A stretch of DNA of 64,000 bases from Solirubrobacteraceae bacterium (GCA_024711025.1 JANJTP010000016.1:1-64000), one strand, 5' to 3'. Shown: positions 42,320 through 50,957, counted from the first letter of the stretch. Numbers and translations: made by a program. Notes: a model not told the origin generated them from the letters alone.

Positions 42320-43318
42320 CTACTCGGGCCGCGGCAGCTCGCGCGAGCCGGCCTCACCGGGCTCGCCGGATCGCGGCAGCTCGCGTGAGCCGGAGTCGGC
42401 AGGCCCGCGCTCGGACGGCTCGACCTCGCGGGATCCCCCCTGATCGCCCAGGCCGAGCCGGCCGACGGCTCCGCCCAGGTTGCTGAGCGCGCTGGTGAAC
42501 TCCTGGGGGATGATCCAGAGCTTGCTCGCCTGCCCCTCGGCGAGCCGCGGCAGCATCTGCAGGTACTGGTAGCTCAGCAGCTTGGGGTCGGGATCGCCCT
42601 CGTGGATCGCGCGGAACACGGTGTCGATCGCCTTCGCCTCACCCTCCGCGCGCAGGATCGCCGCCTGCTTGGCGCCCTCGGCCCTCAGCACGGCCGACTG
42701 CTTCTCGCCCTCCGCCGTGAGGATCTGGGACTGCTTGATGCCCTCCGCGTTCAGGATCGCCGCGCGACGGTCGCGCTCGGCGCGCATCTGCTTCTCCATC
42801 GCCTCCTGGATGCCGCCCGGCGGGTCGATCGACTTCAGCTCGACGCCGTTGACGCGGATGCCCCACTTTCCGGTGCGCTCGTCGAGGACGACGCGAAGCT
42901 CGGTGTTCACGCGCTCGCGGCCGGTCAGCGCATCCTCGAGCGTCAGCGCGCCGACGATGTTGCGCAGCGTCGTGACGGTGAGCTGCTCGATCGCCTGCAG
43001 AGGACTTGCGATCTCGTAAGAGGCCGCACGCGGATCGGTGATCGTGAAGTACAGGACCGTGTCGATCTGGACCGACACGTTGTCCTGCGTGATGACCGGC
43101 TGGGGCGGGAAGGTGACGACCTGCTCGCGCAGGTCGATCAGCGGCCGGACCCGGTCGATGAACGGGATGACGATCGCCAGGCCGGGGCCGAGCGTGCGCT
43201 GGTAGCGCCCAAGCCGCTCGACCACTCCGGCGCGGGCCTGGGGGATGATCCGCACGGTCTTCGCCGCCACGAACAGGGCGAAGAGGACCAACACGGCGAC
43301 GACGATGAGCCCGGCCAC
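42320..43318 (-). CDS. SPFH/stomatin-like (band 7) membrane protein
   Basis: Membrane scaffolding protein, 332 residues. An N-terminal membrane segment (AGLIVVAVLVLFALFVAA) leads into the SPFH domain: VRIIPQARAGVVERLGRYQR, TQDNVSVQIDTVLYFTITDP, LTVTTLRNIVGALTLEDALT and GIRVNGVELKSIDPPGG. A long charged coiled coil (170-240) carries repeats of AEG. The tail is Gly/Ser/Arg/Glu-rich with GSRELPR twice. It is paired with the NfeD gene upstream, as usual for this family, which shapes membrane microdomains. Confidence 0.92.
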   Translation of the reverse strand: MAGLIVVAVLVLFALFVAAKTVRIIPQARAGVVERLGRYQRTLGPGLAIVIPFIDRVRPLIDLREQVVTFPPQPVITQDNVSVQIDTVLYFTITDPRAASYEIASPLQAIEQLTVTTLRNIVGALTLEDALTGRERVNTELRVVLDERTGKWGIRVNGVELKSIDPPGGIQEAMEKQMRAERDRRAAILNAEGIKQSQILTAEGEKQSAVLRAEGAKQAAILRAEGEAKAIDTVFRAIHEGDPDPKLLSYQYLQMLPRLAEGQASKLWIIPQEFTSALSNLGGAVGRLGLGDQGGSREVEPSERGPADSGSRELPRSGEPGEAGSRELPRPE

Positions 43319-43331
43319 GGCAGCCTCCTGA

Positions 43332-43763
43332 TCAGTCCGACACGAGCGCCGTCGCGCCCTGGATCTCTATGACCTGCACACGACTCCCGGGCTCGAACTC
43401 GCGCCCCTCGTCGAACGCGCGCGCCGTCCAGATCTCGCCCTCCAGCTTCACCGTCCCGGAGCTCGCGCCGCCGGAGATCCGCTGCTCGACGATCGCGGCA
43501 CGCCCGATCAGCGCGGCCGTGCCGGTTCGGACGTGCGGCGGCTGGCGCAGGTGACGTCGGGCGACCGGCCTGACGATCGCGAACGAAGCGGCGGTCAGCA
43601 CGGTGAACAGCAGCCACGCGATGGGCTCCCCGGCGCCCGCCAGAGAGGCGATCGTCGCCGCCGACGCGCCGATCGCGAACGGCCCGAGGAAGAAGCTCGT
43701 CGTGGCGATCTCACCCACGGCGAGCGCCACGGCCGCGATCAGCCAGATGACCCATGCGTCCAT
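43332..43763 (-). CDS. NfeD-family membrane protein
   Basis: Partner of SPFH proteins, 143 residues from the ATG at 43761-43763 (MDAWVIWLIAAVALAVGEIA). Three to four hydrophobic helices fill residues 1-75, and a C-terminal OB-fold follows (LIGRAAIVEQRISGGASSGT, KLEGEIWTARAF, SRVQVIEIQGATALV). The chosen ATG has TACGCT 7 nt upstream; an ATG 7 codons earlier (MADTLAV) is possible but lies on that box. The SPFH gene starts 13 bp after its stop. Confidence 0.88.
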   Translation of the reverse strand: MDAWVIWLIAAVALAVGEIATTSFFLGPFAIGASAATIASLAGAGEPIAWLLFTVLTAASFAIVRPVARRHLRQPPHVRTGTAALIGRAAIVEQRISGGASSGTVKLEGEIWTARAFDEGREFEPGSRVQVIEIQGATALVSD

Positions 43764-43770
43764 CACCGCC

Positions 43771-43776
43771 AGCGTA
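43771..43776 (-). promoter_or_regulatory. Candidate -10 box for nfeD-SPFH
   Basis: TACGCT on the minus strand, 7 nt before the ATG at 43763. It suggests the NfeD/SPFH pair has its own promoter just after ftsY. Confidence 0.35.
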
Positions 43777-43816
43777 TCGGCCATGCCGGGCGGCGTCGCT
43801 CCCCGGGGCTCGACGG

Positions 43817-44824
43817 CTACGGGGCCAGCAGCGCCTGGGCGTAGTCGTCCGGGTCGAACGGGCGCAGATCGTCCAGCTGCTCCCCCACGCCGATCAGCTT
43901 CACCGGGATCGCGAGCTCGCGCGCGATCGCCAGCGCGATCCCTCCCTTGGCCGTCCCGTCGAGCTTGGTCAGCACGATCCCGCTGATCGGCGTCGCCTCC
44001 GAGAAGAGCTGCGCCTGGCGCAGCCCGTTCTGGCCGGTCGTCGCATCGACCGTGAGCAGCGTCTCGTGCGGCGCGCCGTCGAGCTGCTTGGAGATCACAC
44101 GGCGGACCTTGGCGAGCTCGGCCATCAGGTCGTCCTGCGTGTGCAGCCGCCCAGCGGTGTCGACGATCACCACGTCCGCGCCCTCCTCACGCCCGAGGCG
44201 CACGGCCTCGAACGCGACCGAGCCCGGATCGCCGCCGGCCGGGCCGGTGACGACCTCGCAGCCCGCGCGACGGCCCCATTCCTCGAGCTGCTCGACTGCC
44301 GCCGCGCGGAACGTGTCGGCGGCCCCGAGGACCACCCGAAGCCCCTGCTCGCGCGTGAGGTGCCAGGCGAGCTTGCCGATCGTCGTCGTCTTGCCGGTGC
44401 CGTTGACGCCGGCGACCATCACGACAGTGGGCGCGTGGCGCAGGTCGATCCGGCCGTCGCCGGCCGCCGCCTGCTCGGCGAGCAGCTCGACGAGACGGGC
44501 CTGGAGCGCCTCGCCACCCTCGACCTGGCCGCTCGTCGCCTCGCGCTCGAGGCGCTCGACCACCTCGGCGGTCGTCCGGGCACCGACGTCGGCCATGATC
44601 AGCGCCTCCTCCAGGCGCTCCCAGGTCTCGTCGTCGAGCGTGTCGAAGAGCGTCGCCTGGACCTCTGCCTGAAGCGCCTGGCGCGTCTTCGAGAGGTTCT
44701 CGCGCAGACGACGCAGCAGTCCCCGGCGACGCTCGCGCGCGACGGGCTCAGCGGCCACAGGTGCGCCGCCCGCGGCGCCGGGCTCCCTGTCGAGGATGAA
44801 CACGTCGTTCCAGTCGCGGGCCAC
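43817..44824 (-). CDS. ftsY: Signal recognition particle receptor FtsY
   Basis: Membrane-associated SRP receptor GTPase, 335 residues. A short charged start and the N domain (LLRRLRENLSKTRQALQAEV) precede the G domain: VMVAGVNGTGKTTTIGKLAW, GAADTFRAAAVEQLEEW, VIVDTAGRLHTQDDLMAELA, GIVLTKLDGTAKGGIALAIA and the end GVGEQLDDLRPFDPDDYAQA. The acidic A domain is very short compared with E. coli. It follows smc on the same strand. Confidence 0.96.
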   Translation of the reverse strand: MARDWNDVFILDREPGAAGGAPVAAEPVARERRRGLLRRLRENLSKTRQALQAEVQATLFDTLDDETWERLEEALIMADVGARTTAEVVERLEREATSGQVEGGEALQARLVELLAEQAAAGDGRIDLRHAPTVVMVAGVNGTGKTTTIGKLAWHLTREQGLRVVLGAADTFRAAAVEQLEEWGRRAGCEVVTGPAGGDPGSVAFEAVRLGREEGADVVIVDTAGRLHTQDDLMAELAKVRRVISKQLDGAPHETLLTVDATTGQNGLRQAQLFSEATPISGIVLTKLDGTAKGGIALAIARELAIPVKLIGVGEQLDDLRPFDPDDYAQALLAP

Positions 44825-44889
44825 GGCGGGTCGCGACGATAGCGGAGCGGAGCGGCTCGCCTCGGAGCCGTCGCGACCGGCGGCTCCGA

Positions 44890-47800
44890 TCAGGCCGCCG
44901 CTTGCCGCGACTCCTGCGAGCCGTCGTCGCGCGGCAGCCGCCGCGAGACGACCTTCGAGACTCCGTCACCACCCATCGAGACGCCGTACAGCATGTCGGC
45001 GGCCTCCATCGTGCGCTTCTGGTGGGTCACGACGATGAACTGGGCGCGGTCGCGGTAGCTGCGCAGCAGATCGAGGAAGCGGTCGATGTTGAGGTCGTCG
45101 AGCGCCGCCTCGACCTCGTCGAGGATGTAGAAGGGGCACGGCTTGGCGAGGAAGACCGCGAAGAGGAAGGAGATCGCGGTCATCGACTTCTCGCCGCCCG
45201 ACAGCAGCGAGAGGCGCTTCATCGACTTGCCCGCCGGCGTGATCTCGATCTCAACGCCGAGGTCGTCCTCGGGCTCGCCGAGCTCGCGCTGCGCCTCGGC
45301 CTCGGCCGCGTCCTCGGCCAGCGTCGCGTCGCCGTCCCCCGCCGTGCCGCCGAGCACCGGCCGCGGGCCGGCGTCCTCGCGCACAAGCCGCAGGCGACCC
45401 CGCCCCCCGGGGAAGCAGTGTGCGACGAGCTCCTCGAAGTTCGCCGCCGCGGCCGCGAACGTCTCCTCGAAGGTGACACGTATCTGCCGGTCGGTGTCGC
45501 GGATCAGCGTGCGCAGCTCACGCATCGCCGTCTCGAGATCGGTTCGCTGGCGCTCGAGCTCCTCGACGTGAGCCAGCGCCTCCTCGTACTCGGCCTTCGC
45601 CAGCGGGTTGACGGGCCCGAGCTGCTCGCGGCGGCGCAGCAGCCGCTCGATCCGCGCCCGCAGCGCCTCGGCCTGCTCGGCCGCGAGCGGCTCGGGCGCC
45701 GGCTCCGGCGGCAGCCCCAGCCTACGGCCCAGCTGGCCAAGCTCGGCGGCGCTCTCGGCCTCCTGGTCGCGTGCCTGCTGCGCCCGCACCTCCGCGACCG
45801 TCAGCGCGTCGCCGCACCCGCGCAGGCGCTGCTGGATCTGGGCCTCGACGGACGCGCAGTCGCGCAGCTCCGCGGCGACCCCCTCGCCGGCCCGCCGGTC
45901 CTCGGCGAGCTCGGCCTCGACGATCGAGACGCGAGCGCGAACCGCCTCGCGGGCGGCTCCCAACGCCGCCGCGAGCCGCTCGCCGGCGGGCGCCAGGGCC
46001 TCGTCGCGTGCGATCGCCTCGCGCAGGCCGACGATCGCCGCGGCGCGCTCGTCGCGCTCACGACGCGCACGGTCGGCGACGCGGCGCTCGGCGGCGAGCT
46101 CGCCCTCGAGCTGCGCTCGGCGAACCGCGCCGGCGCCCTGCTCGGGAGCGCGGCGGCGCTCCTCGATCAGCCAGCCCGAGCGACGCTCGGCCTCGCCGCA
46201 GGCCGCGACGGCGCGCTCCGCCTCGCGCATGGCGCGATCGGAGCCGTCGCGCGTGGCGTTCGCGGCGGCGACGGCGCGCGAGGCGGCCTCGACGGCCGCC
46301 AGAGCGACCTGCTCGGCGCGTGCGGCCCCCTGCGACTCCTCGATCAGCGCGTCACGCCGGTTGCGCTCGGCGAGGATCCGCTCGCCGCCGCCCTGCGCGG
46401 CCTGGACGAGCTCGGCGGCGGCACCCAGCCAGGCGCGACCGCCGGGCGTCACCGCGACGCCGGTGAAACCGTCCGACAGCGCCGCCAGGTCGTCGACGAG
46501 CCAGGCATCCGCCAGCAGGCGACGTGCGAGCGCCGCCGTCGCATCCGGACCGCGCACCACGTCGGCCAGGCGGCGCGCTCCGGCGACCGGCGGCCGATCG
46601 CCCGTCGCAGGCGCACCGCCGCCCCGCTCGGCGGCGATGAGCACGGAGCCGCCGTCGGCGCCGAGCCGCTCGAGAAGCGCCTCGCCGGCATGGAGGTCGG
46701 CGGCGATCGCCGAGCTGAGCCGACCGCCGAGCGCCGCGGCGACCGCGAGCTCGCATCCCGGCTCGACCTCGAGGTCGTCGGACAGCGAGCGCTCGCCCCG
46801 CGGCGCGCCCGCACGACTGCGCAGGTACTGGTTGGCGGCCGCGAGCTCGGCGCCGACCCGCGCCGCGTCACGTCGGGCCTGCTCGGCTCCGCGCTCGGCC
46901 GCGCGCAGCGCCCCGCGGGCGACCTCACAGGCCTCGTCGGACTGCGCGAGCGCCGCCCGCCGGCCCTCGAGCCCGGCTACGGCCGCCTGGTGCTCGACCA
47001 CCGCCCGCTCGTGCTCGGCGGCGAGCGCCGCGAGCTCACGCTCCAGCTCCTCGGCGCGCTCGGCGTCGAGCCGGAGCAGCTCGGACTCGATCGCGGCGAT
47101 CCGCTCGCCGCCGGCGTCGTCGGGCGCATCGGCGCGCTCCGCCGCCTCGAGCGCTGCGAGCCTGGCACGGCGCCGCTCCAGCCGTTCGCCGAGCGTGGTG
47201 AGCGTCTCGCCCGTACGCTCCAGGCGCAGCTCGATCCGGTCGCAGGCGGTCCGCGCGCGCTCGGCGCGCCGCGCGATCGCGTCGCGCCGCTCGCCACGCT
47301 CGGCGAGCGCGCGCTCGGCCCGCTCGCGCCGAACGGCCACCTCGCCCAGCGCGGCCTCGGCCGCATCGCGCTCGACCCGCGCCTGCGCCGCCTGGGCCTG
47401 GGCGGCACCGAGCGCCGCACGGCGCTCGCGCAGCTCGTCGCGGCCGAGCTCCCAGCGCGACTCGAGCGTCTGGCGCTCGAGTCGCTCGTGCAGCTCGGCG
47501 GCCTCCGCCTGGCGCTCGCGCGGCGTGCGCCGCGAGCGCGCCTCGCCCTCGCCGTCGAGCGCGCGGTCGAGGTTCTCCTGCGTCCGATCGAGCTTGAGCT
47601 GGGCACGGCGCCGGCGCTTGCGGTGCTTGCCGAGCCCCGCGGCCTCCTCGATCAGCAGCCGGCGATCCTTCGGCTTGGAGGTGACGATCGACTCGACGCG
47701 GCCCTGCGAGACGACCGAGTGCATCTCCTTGCCAAGACCCGTGTCGGACAGCACCTCGAGCACGTCGACCAGCCGGCAGCGAGCCCCGTTGAGGCGGTAC

Positions 47801-48132
47801 TCGCCCTCGCCGCTGCGATCGAGCCGGCGGACGATCGAGATCTCGCCGACCGGCAGGTCGACGGTTCCGTCGGAGTTGTCGAGCACCAGCTCGACCTCGG
47901 CGGCGCCGCGGGCCTGGACGCCGTGCCCCCCGGAGAAGATGACGTCCTGCATCGACTGGCCGCGCACGGCCAGCGGCGACTGCTCGCCCATCGCCCAGAG
48001 GACGGCGTCGGTGACGTTCGACTTGCCCGAGCCGTTGGGGCCGACGACGACCGAGACGCCGGGCGCGAAGTCGAGCTTCGTGCGGTCCGGAAACGACTTG
48101 AACCCCTTGAGCGTGATCGACCTCAGATGCAC
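44890..48132 (-). CDS. smc: Chromosome segregation protein SMC
   Basis: Condensin-type ATPase that folds and segregates chromosomes, 1,080 residues, shorter than the usual ~1,180. Head: MHLRSITLKGFKSFPDRTKL, Walker A VVGPNGSGKSNVTDAVLWAM. Two long Arg/Glu/Ala coiled arms enclose a hinge (about 430-530, LSDDLEVEPGCELAVAAALG). The end holds the ABC signature LSLLSGGEKSMTAISFLFAV and Walker B FYILDEVEAALDDLN. The start is GTG with GGGGAGGGGAG upstream. The order rnc-smc-ftsY is standard. Confidence 0.95.
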   Translation of the reverse strand: MHLRSITLKGFKSFPDRTKLDFAPGVSVVVGPNGSGKSNVTDAVLWAMGEQSPLAVRGQSMQDVIFSGGHGVQARGAAEVELVLDNSDGTVDLPVGEISIVRRLDRSGEGEYRLNGARCRLVDVLEVLSDTGLGKEMHSVVSQGRVESIVTSKPKDRRLLIEEAAGLGKHRKRRRRAQLKLDRTQENLDRALDGEGEARSRRTPRERQAEAAELHERLERQTLESRWELGRDELRERRAALGAAQAQAAQARVERDAAEAALGEVAVRRERAERALAERGERRDAIARRAERARTACDRIELRLERTGETLTTLGERLERRRARLAALEAAERADAPDDAGGERIAAIESELLRLDAERAEELERELAALAAEHERAVVEHQAAVAGLEGRRAALAQSDEACEVARGALRAAERGAEQARRDAARVGAELAAANQYLRSRAGAPRGERSLSDDLEVEPGCELAVAAALGGRLSSAIAADLHAGEALLERLGADGGSVLIAAERGGGAPATGDRPPVAGARRLADVVRGPDATAALARRLLADAWLVDDLAALSDGFTGVAVTPGGRAWLGAAAELVQAAQGGGERILAERNRRDALIEESQGAARAEQVALAAVEAASRAVAAANATRDGSDRAMREAERAVAACGEAERRSGWLIEERRRAPEQGAGAVRRAQLEGELAAERRVADRARRERDERAAAIVGLREAIARDEALAPAGERLAAALGAAREAVRARVSIVEAELAEDRRAGEGVAAELRDCASVEAQIQQRLRGCGDALTVAEVRAQQARDQEAESAAELGQLGRRLGLPPEPAPEPLAAEQAEALRARIERLLRRREQLGPVNPLAKAEYEEALAHVEELERQRTDLETAMRELRTLIRDTDRQIRVTFEETFAAAAANFEELVAHCFPGGRGRLRLVREDAGPRPVLGGTAGDGDATLAEDAAEAEAQRELGEPEDDLGVEIEITPAGKSMKRLSLLSGGEKSMTAISFLFAVFLAKPCPFYILDEVEAALDDLNIDRFLDLLRSYRDRAQFIVVTHQKRTMEAADMLYGVSMGGDGVSKVVSRRLPRDDGSQESRQAAA

Positions 48133-48150
48133 GTCAGCTCCCCTCCCCGG

Positions 48151-48813
48151 TCAACCGTCCAGCTCCAGCGCCCGCCGCGCGGCCTTCTGCTCGGCGGCCT
48201 TCTTGGTGCGGCCGACGCCCGAGCCGACCTCCGTGTCGCCGACGGTCGCGCGAACGGTGAACGTACGGTCGTGGGGCGGGCCGGACTCCTCGACGACCTC
48301 GTACGCGACGAGCTCACCGCGACGCGCCAGGCGCTCCTGCAGCGTCGACTTGAAGTCGACGGGGTGCTCGAGGGCGTCCTCCAGCTCGGGCGCGAAGGCC
48401 TCGACGACGGCCTCCGCGGTCCGTTCGTAGCCGGCGTGCAGGAAGCAGGCGCCGATCACCGCCTCGACCACCGACGCGAGGACCCGCTCGGTCATCACGG
48501 AGTCCGGCAGCGTCGTCCCGGCGGGCGCCGCCGCCCGCAGCCGGTCCGGGACGCCGAGTCGCTCGCCGACCTGCCGGCAGGCGGCACCCGAGACGGCCTG
48601 CGCGCGGATCTTCGTGAGCCGCCCGGCGCCATAGCGCTCGGCCTCCAGCCGCGGATACAGGTGAGCCGTCACGGCAAGGCCGAGGACGCTGTCGCCGAGG
48701 AACGCGAGGCGCGCGTAGGAGTCCGCGCGCCGGTCGCTCCACGAGGCGTGCGTGAAGACCTGCCGGTCGAGGGCCTCGGGCAGCTCGCCCAGGAGATCGC
48801 CGAGCAGCTTCAG
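48151..48813 (-). CDS. rnc: Ribonuclease III, probable CTG start, altered catalytic residues
   Basis: A 220-residue RNase III with endonuclease domain (1-~145) and a double-stranded-RNA-binding domain (DFKSTLQERLARRGELVAYE and GVGRTKKAAEQKAARRALEL). The true 5' end must include ALDRQVFTHASWSDRRADSY and ARLAFLGDSVLGLAVTAHLY. Between the acpP stop (48817-48819) and these codons the only plausible start is CTG at 48811-48813; a GTG at 48672 would remove the signature. E. coli ERLEFLGD is here ARLAFLGD, and ADTVEA is ASVVEA, so three usual acids are replaced. It follows acpP after 3 bp. Confidence 0.82.
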   Translation of the reverse strand: MKLLGDLLGELPEALDRQVFTHASWSDRRADSYARLAFLGDSVLGLAVTAHLYPRLEAERYGAGRLTKIRAQAVSGAACRQVGERLGVPDRLRAAAPAGTTLPDSVMTERVLASVVEAVIGACFLHAGYERTAEAVVEAFAPELEDALEHPVDFKSTLQERLARRGELVAYEVVEESGPPHDRTFTVRATVGDTEVGSGVGRTKKAAEQKAARRALELDG

Positions 48814-48816
48814 GGC

Positions 48817-49068
48817 TCAGGCGGCGCCGGGGGCGTGGGCGAGAACGAAGTCGACCGCTTGACCCACGGTGAGGATCTCCGCCGCCTGCTCGTCGGACAT
48901 GCTCACGCCGTAGGAATCCTCGAGCTCCTGAACCAGCGTGTAGAGGTCCAGCGAGTCGGCCTCGAGGTCCTCCCGGAAGCGGGTCTTTTCGGAAAGGCTC
49001 GCGGGGTCGACGTCCAACTCGTCCGCAAGATGCGAGCGGATCAGCGTAAGCACCTCTTCACGGGTCAT
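48817..49068 (-). CDS. acpP: Acyl carrier protein
   Basis: Carries growing fatty-acyl chains on phosphopantetheine, 83 residues. The attachment Ser is in the motif EADSLDLYTLVQELEDSY (residues ~36-53). The helices are typical: MTREEVLTLIRSHLADELDV and ILTVGQAVDFVLAH. The DSLDL instead of DSLDTV variant is common in actinobacteria. It overlaps plsX by 4 bases. Confidence 0.95.
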   Translation of the reverse strand: MTREEVLTLIRSHLADELDVDPASLSEKTRFREDLEADSLDLYTLVQELEDSYGVSMSDEQAAEILTVGQAVDFVLAHAPGAA

Positions 49069-50123
49069 GGCGAGGTGACGCTATCCGGCGCGTCGGACAT
49101 GCTCGGCCTGCCGGACGGAGGGCGGCGCAGGGCCCCGGCCGCGGCGAGCGCCGCGTGCGTGCGGCCGATGACGTCGCCTTCGACGCCGCGCGCCGCGCGC
49201 AGGATCGCCTGCGAGAAGCCGCGCCGCGTGAAGCGCCCGTGCGGCACGACGACCAGTCCGCGCAGCCCGAGCAGATAGGCGCCCCCGGGATCCTCCGGGT
49301 CGAGCTCCTCGCGCAGCTCGCCCAGCGCGCGACGCAGCAGCAGCCCGCCGACCTTCGCCCGGTGCGAGGAGGTCGCAGCCGTGCGGACCGCGCGCAGCAG
49401 CGTCTCCGAGACGCCCTCCATCAGCTTCAGCGCGACGTTGCCCGTGAAGCCGTCGGTGACGACGACGTCCGCGACCCCGCTGGTGAAGTCGGTGCCCTCG
49501 ATGTTGCCGATGAACTCGAGCGCCTCGGGCGCGTCGCCGGCGCGATGGGCCAGCTCGCGATGCGCGTCGACGAGCGTTCGCGTCCCCTTGCCGGGCTCGA
49601 CGCCGTTCGACAGCAGGGCGACCCGCGGGCGCTCGACGTCGAGCACGACCTGGGCCAGCGCCGCGCCCATGAAGGCGAACTGGACCAGGTGCTCGCTACG
49701 GACCTCTGCGTTCGCGCCGACGTCGACGAACGTGACGGGATGCCCGGGCACCGGCACGGGGATCGCGAGCGCCGGGCGATAGACGCCGTGCGCCCGCTTG
49801 ATCTCGAACAGCGACGCGGCGAGCGCGGCGCCGGTGGAGCCGCCGCTCACCAGCGCATCCGCGTCGCCTGCGGCGACCGCGCGCGCGGCCTGCACGATCG
49901 ACGACTGCGGCGCCGCACGCACCGCGCTCGCGGGGTCCGGGACCTTCGCGATCGACACCGGAGCGTCGACGATCTCGACACCGGGCGCCGCCGGCCCGAT
50001 CAGTCGCGCGTCGCCGAAGACGCGGACGCGGACGCCGCGCTCGGCGGCGATCGCGGCGCCGGCCGCGACCTCGGCGGCTCCGAGGTCGGCGCCGCCGGCG
50101 TCGACCGCGACCGTCACCGTCAT
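49065..50123 (-). CDS. plsX: Phosphate acyltransferase PlsX
   Basis: Makes acyl-phosphate from acyl-ACP for phospholipid synthesis, 352 residues from the ATG at 50121-50123 (MTVTVAVDAGGADLGAAEVA). Further motifs: DALVSGGSTGAALAASLFE, TFVDVGANAEVRSEHLVQFA, LLSNGVEPGKGTRTLVDAHR, FIGNIEGTDFTSGVADVVVT and DGFTGNVALKLMEG. It is 7 bp after rpmF and overlaps acpP, the classic rpmF-plsX-acpP set. The residue after AVDAGG is Ala where most family members have Asp. Confidence 0.92.
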   Translation of the reverse strand: MTVTVAVDAGGADLGAAEVAAGAAIAAERGVRVRVFGDARLIGPAAPGVEIVDAPVSIAKVPDPASAVRAAPQSSIVQAARAVAAGDADALVSGGSTGAALAASLFEIKRAHGVYRPALAIPVPVPGHPVTFVDVGANAEVRSEHLVQFAFMGAALAQVVLDVERPRVALLSNGVEPGKGTRTLVDAHRELAHRAGDAPEALEFIGNIEGTDFTSGVADVVVTDGFTGNVALKLMEGVSETLLRAVRTAATSSHRAKVGGLLLRRALGELREELDPEDPGGAYLLGLRGLVVVPHGRFTRRGFSQAILRAARGVEGDVIGRTHAALAAAGALRRPPSGRPSMSDAPDSVTSP

Positions 50124-50130
50124 CGGACGG

Positions 50131-50328
50131 TCAGGAGCGATCGGAGCGGTCGCCCGCTCCGGGGGCGACCGGGCGGCCGCGATACGTGCCGCAGACCGGG
50201 CAGACGCGGTGCGGCAGACGGGGGCTGTGGCACTGCGGGCACGCGTTGTACACCGGCTCGCTGATCTTGTGCGTCGAGCGGCGCTTGGACGTGCGCGAGT
50301 GCGACTGTCGCTGCTTGGGGACGGCCAT
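50131..50328 (-). CDS. rpmF: 50S ribosomal protein L32
   Basis: Small zinc-binding large-subunit protein, 65 residues. It starts MAVPKQRQSHSRTSKRRSTH and holds the zinc ribbon CPQCH...CPVCG (residues ~31-46). The ATG at 50326-50328 gives the normal length; the upstream frame is not needed. It follows the YceD-like gene by 87 bp. Confidence 0.95.
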   Translation of the reverse strand: MAVPKQRQSHSRTSKRRSTHKISEPVYNACPQCHSPRLPHRVCPVCGTYRGRPVAPGAGDRSDRS

Positions 50329-50415
50329 GGAGCACGAGAGGGTAGCGCCTCGGCGCGCATGCGCGGCTTCAAGGCTGTCCACCGGCCGGCACCGGTCGGC
50401 AGCCGGAGCCGCCCG

Positions 50416-50931
50416 TCAGTCGAGCTTGAGCTCGTCCAGCTTCGCCCAGCGCGGGTCGGGGGCCCGCTCGTGGGCGTGGTCGGGATCGGCGTTCAGGTTC
50501 GCTCCGCAGATCGCGCACAGCCCGGCGCAGTCCGGGCGGCACGTGACCTGCGCCGGCAGGGCGAGCGCGAAGGCGTCGCGGGCCCATGCCCGCAGGTCGA
50601 GCTCCTCGTGTTCGACGTAGGGGCTGTCGAGCTCTTCGCCGCCGCCGGGCTGATCGATCTCGCGCGCGTCGACCTCGATCCGCGGCGCGGCCGGCTCCAG
50701 GCAGCGCATGCACGCGCCACGCGGCTCGGCGGCGAAGCGCAGGCGCAGCGACCAGCCGCCGCGGGCCATCCGGGAGACATCGAGCCGCACCGCCGCCGGG
50801 GAGGGCGACGGCACGAACCTCTGCCCACCGACGGTCAGCGCGTCGAGCTCGACCTCCAGGTCGAGCTTGCGGGCCTCGCCTGGGCGCAGGCTGAGCCGCG
50901 AGAGATCGAAGCTGTCCGCCCTGGCGGCCAT
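50416..50931 (-). CDS. YceD/DUF177-family protein
   Basis: A 171-residue protein of the DUF177 family, which nearly always precedes rpmF and is linked to 23S rRNA/ribosome assembly. The beta-rich core has ACMRCLEPAAPRIEVDAREI and the C-terminal cysteine motif CRPDCAGLCAICGANLNADP (four Cys). The ATG at 50929-50931 has a TACCCT box 9 nt upstream on the minus strand. It is divergent from the dehydrogenase gene. Confidence 0.9.
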   Translation of the reverse strand: MAARADSFDLSRLSLRPGEARKLDLEVELDALTVGGQRFVPSPSPAAVRLDVSRMARGGWSLRLRFAAEPRGACMRCLEPAAPRIEVDAREIDQPGGGEELDSPYVEHEELDLRAWARDAFALALPAQVTCRPDCAGLCAICGANLNADPDHAHERAPDPRWAKLDELKLD

Positions 50932-50957
50932 CGCCGATCCAGGGTAGAACCATCGCG

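Noticed and set aside
48151-48672. RNase III starting at GTG 48672
   Set aside because: This would delete the first helices and the RNase III signature, which are encoded in frame just upstream.
44902-49278. 1,458-residue open frame on the plus strand
   Set aside because: It is antisense to smc, rnc, acpP and plsX. High GC at third positions removes stop codons from the opposite frame; the sequence is low-complexity Arg/Leu/Ala with no domain.
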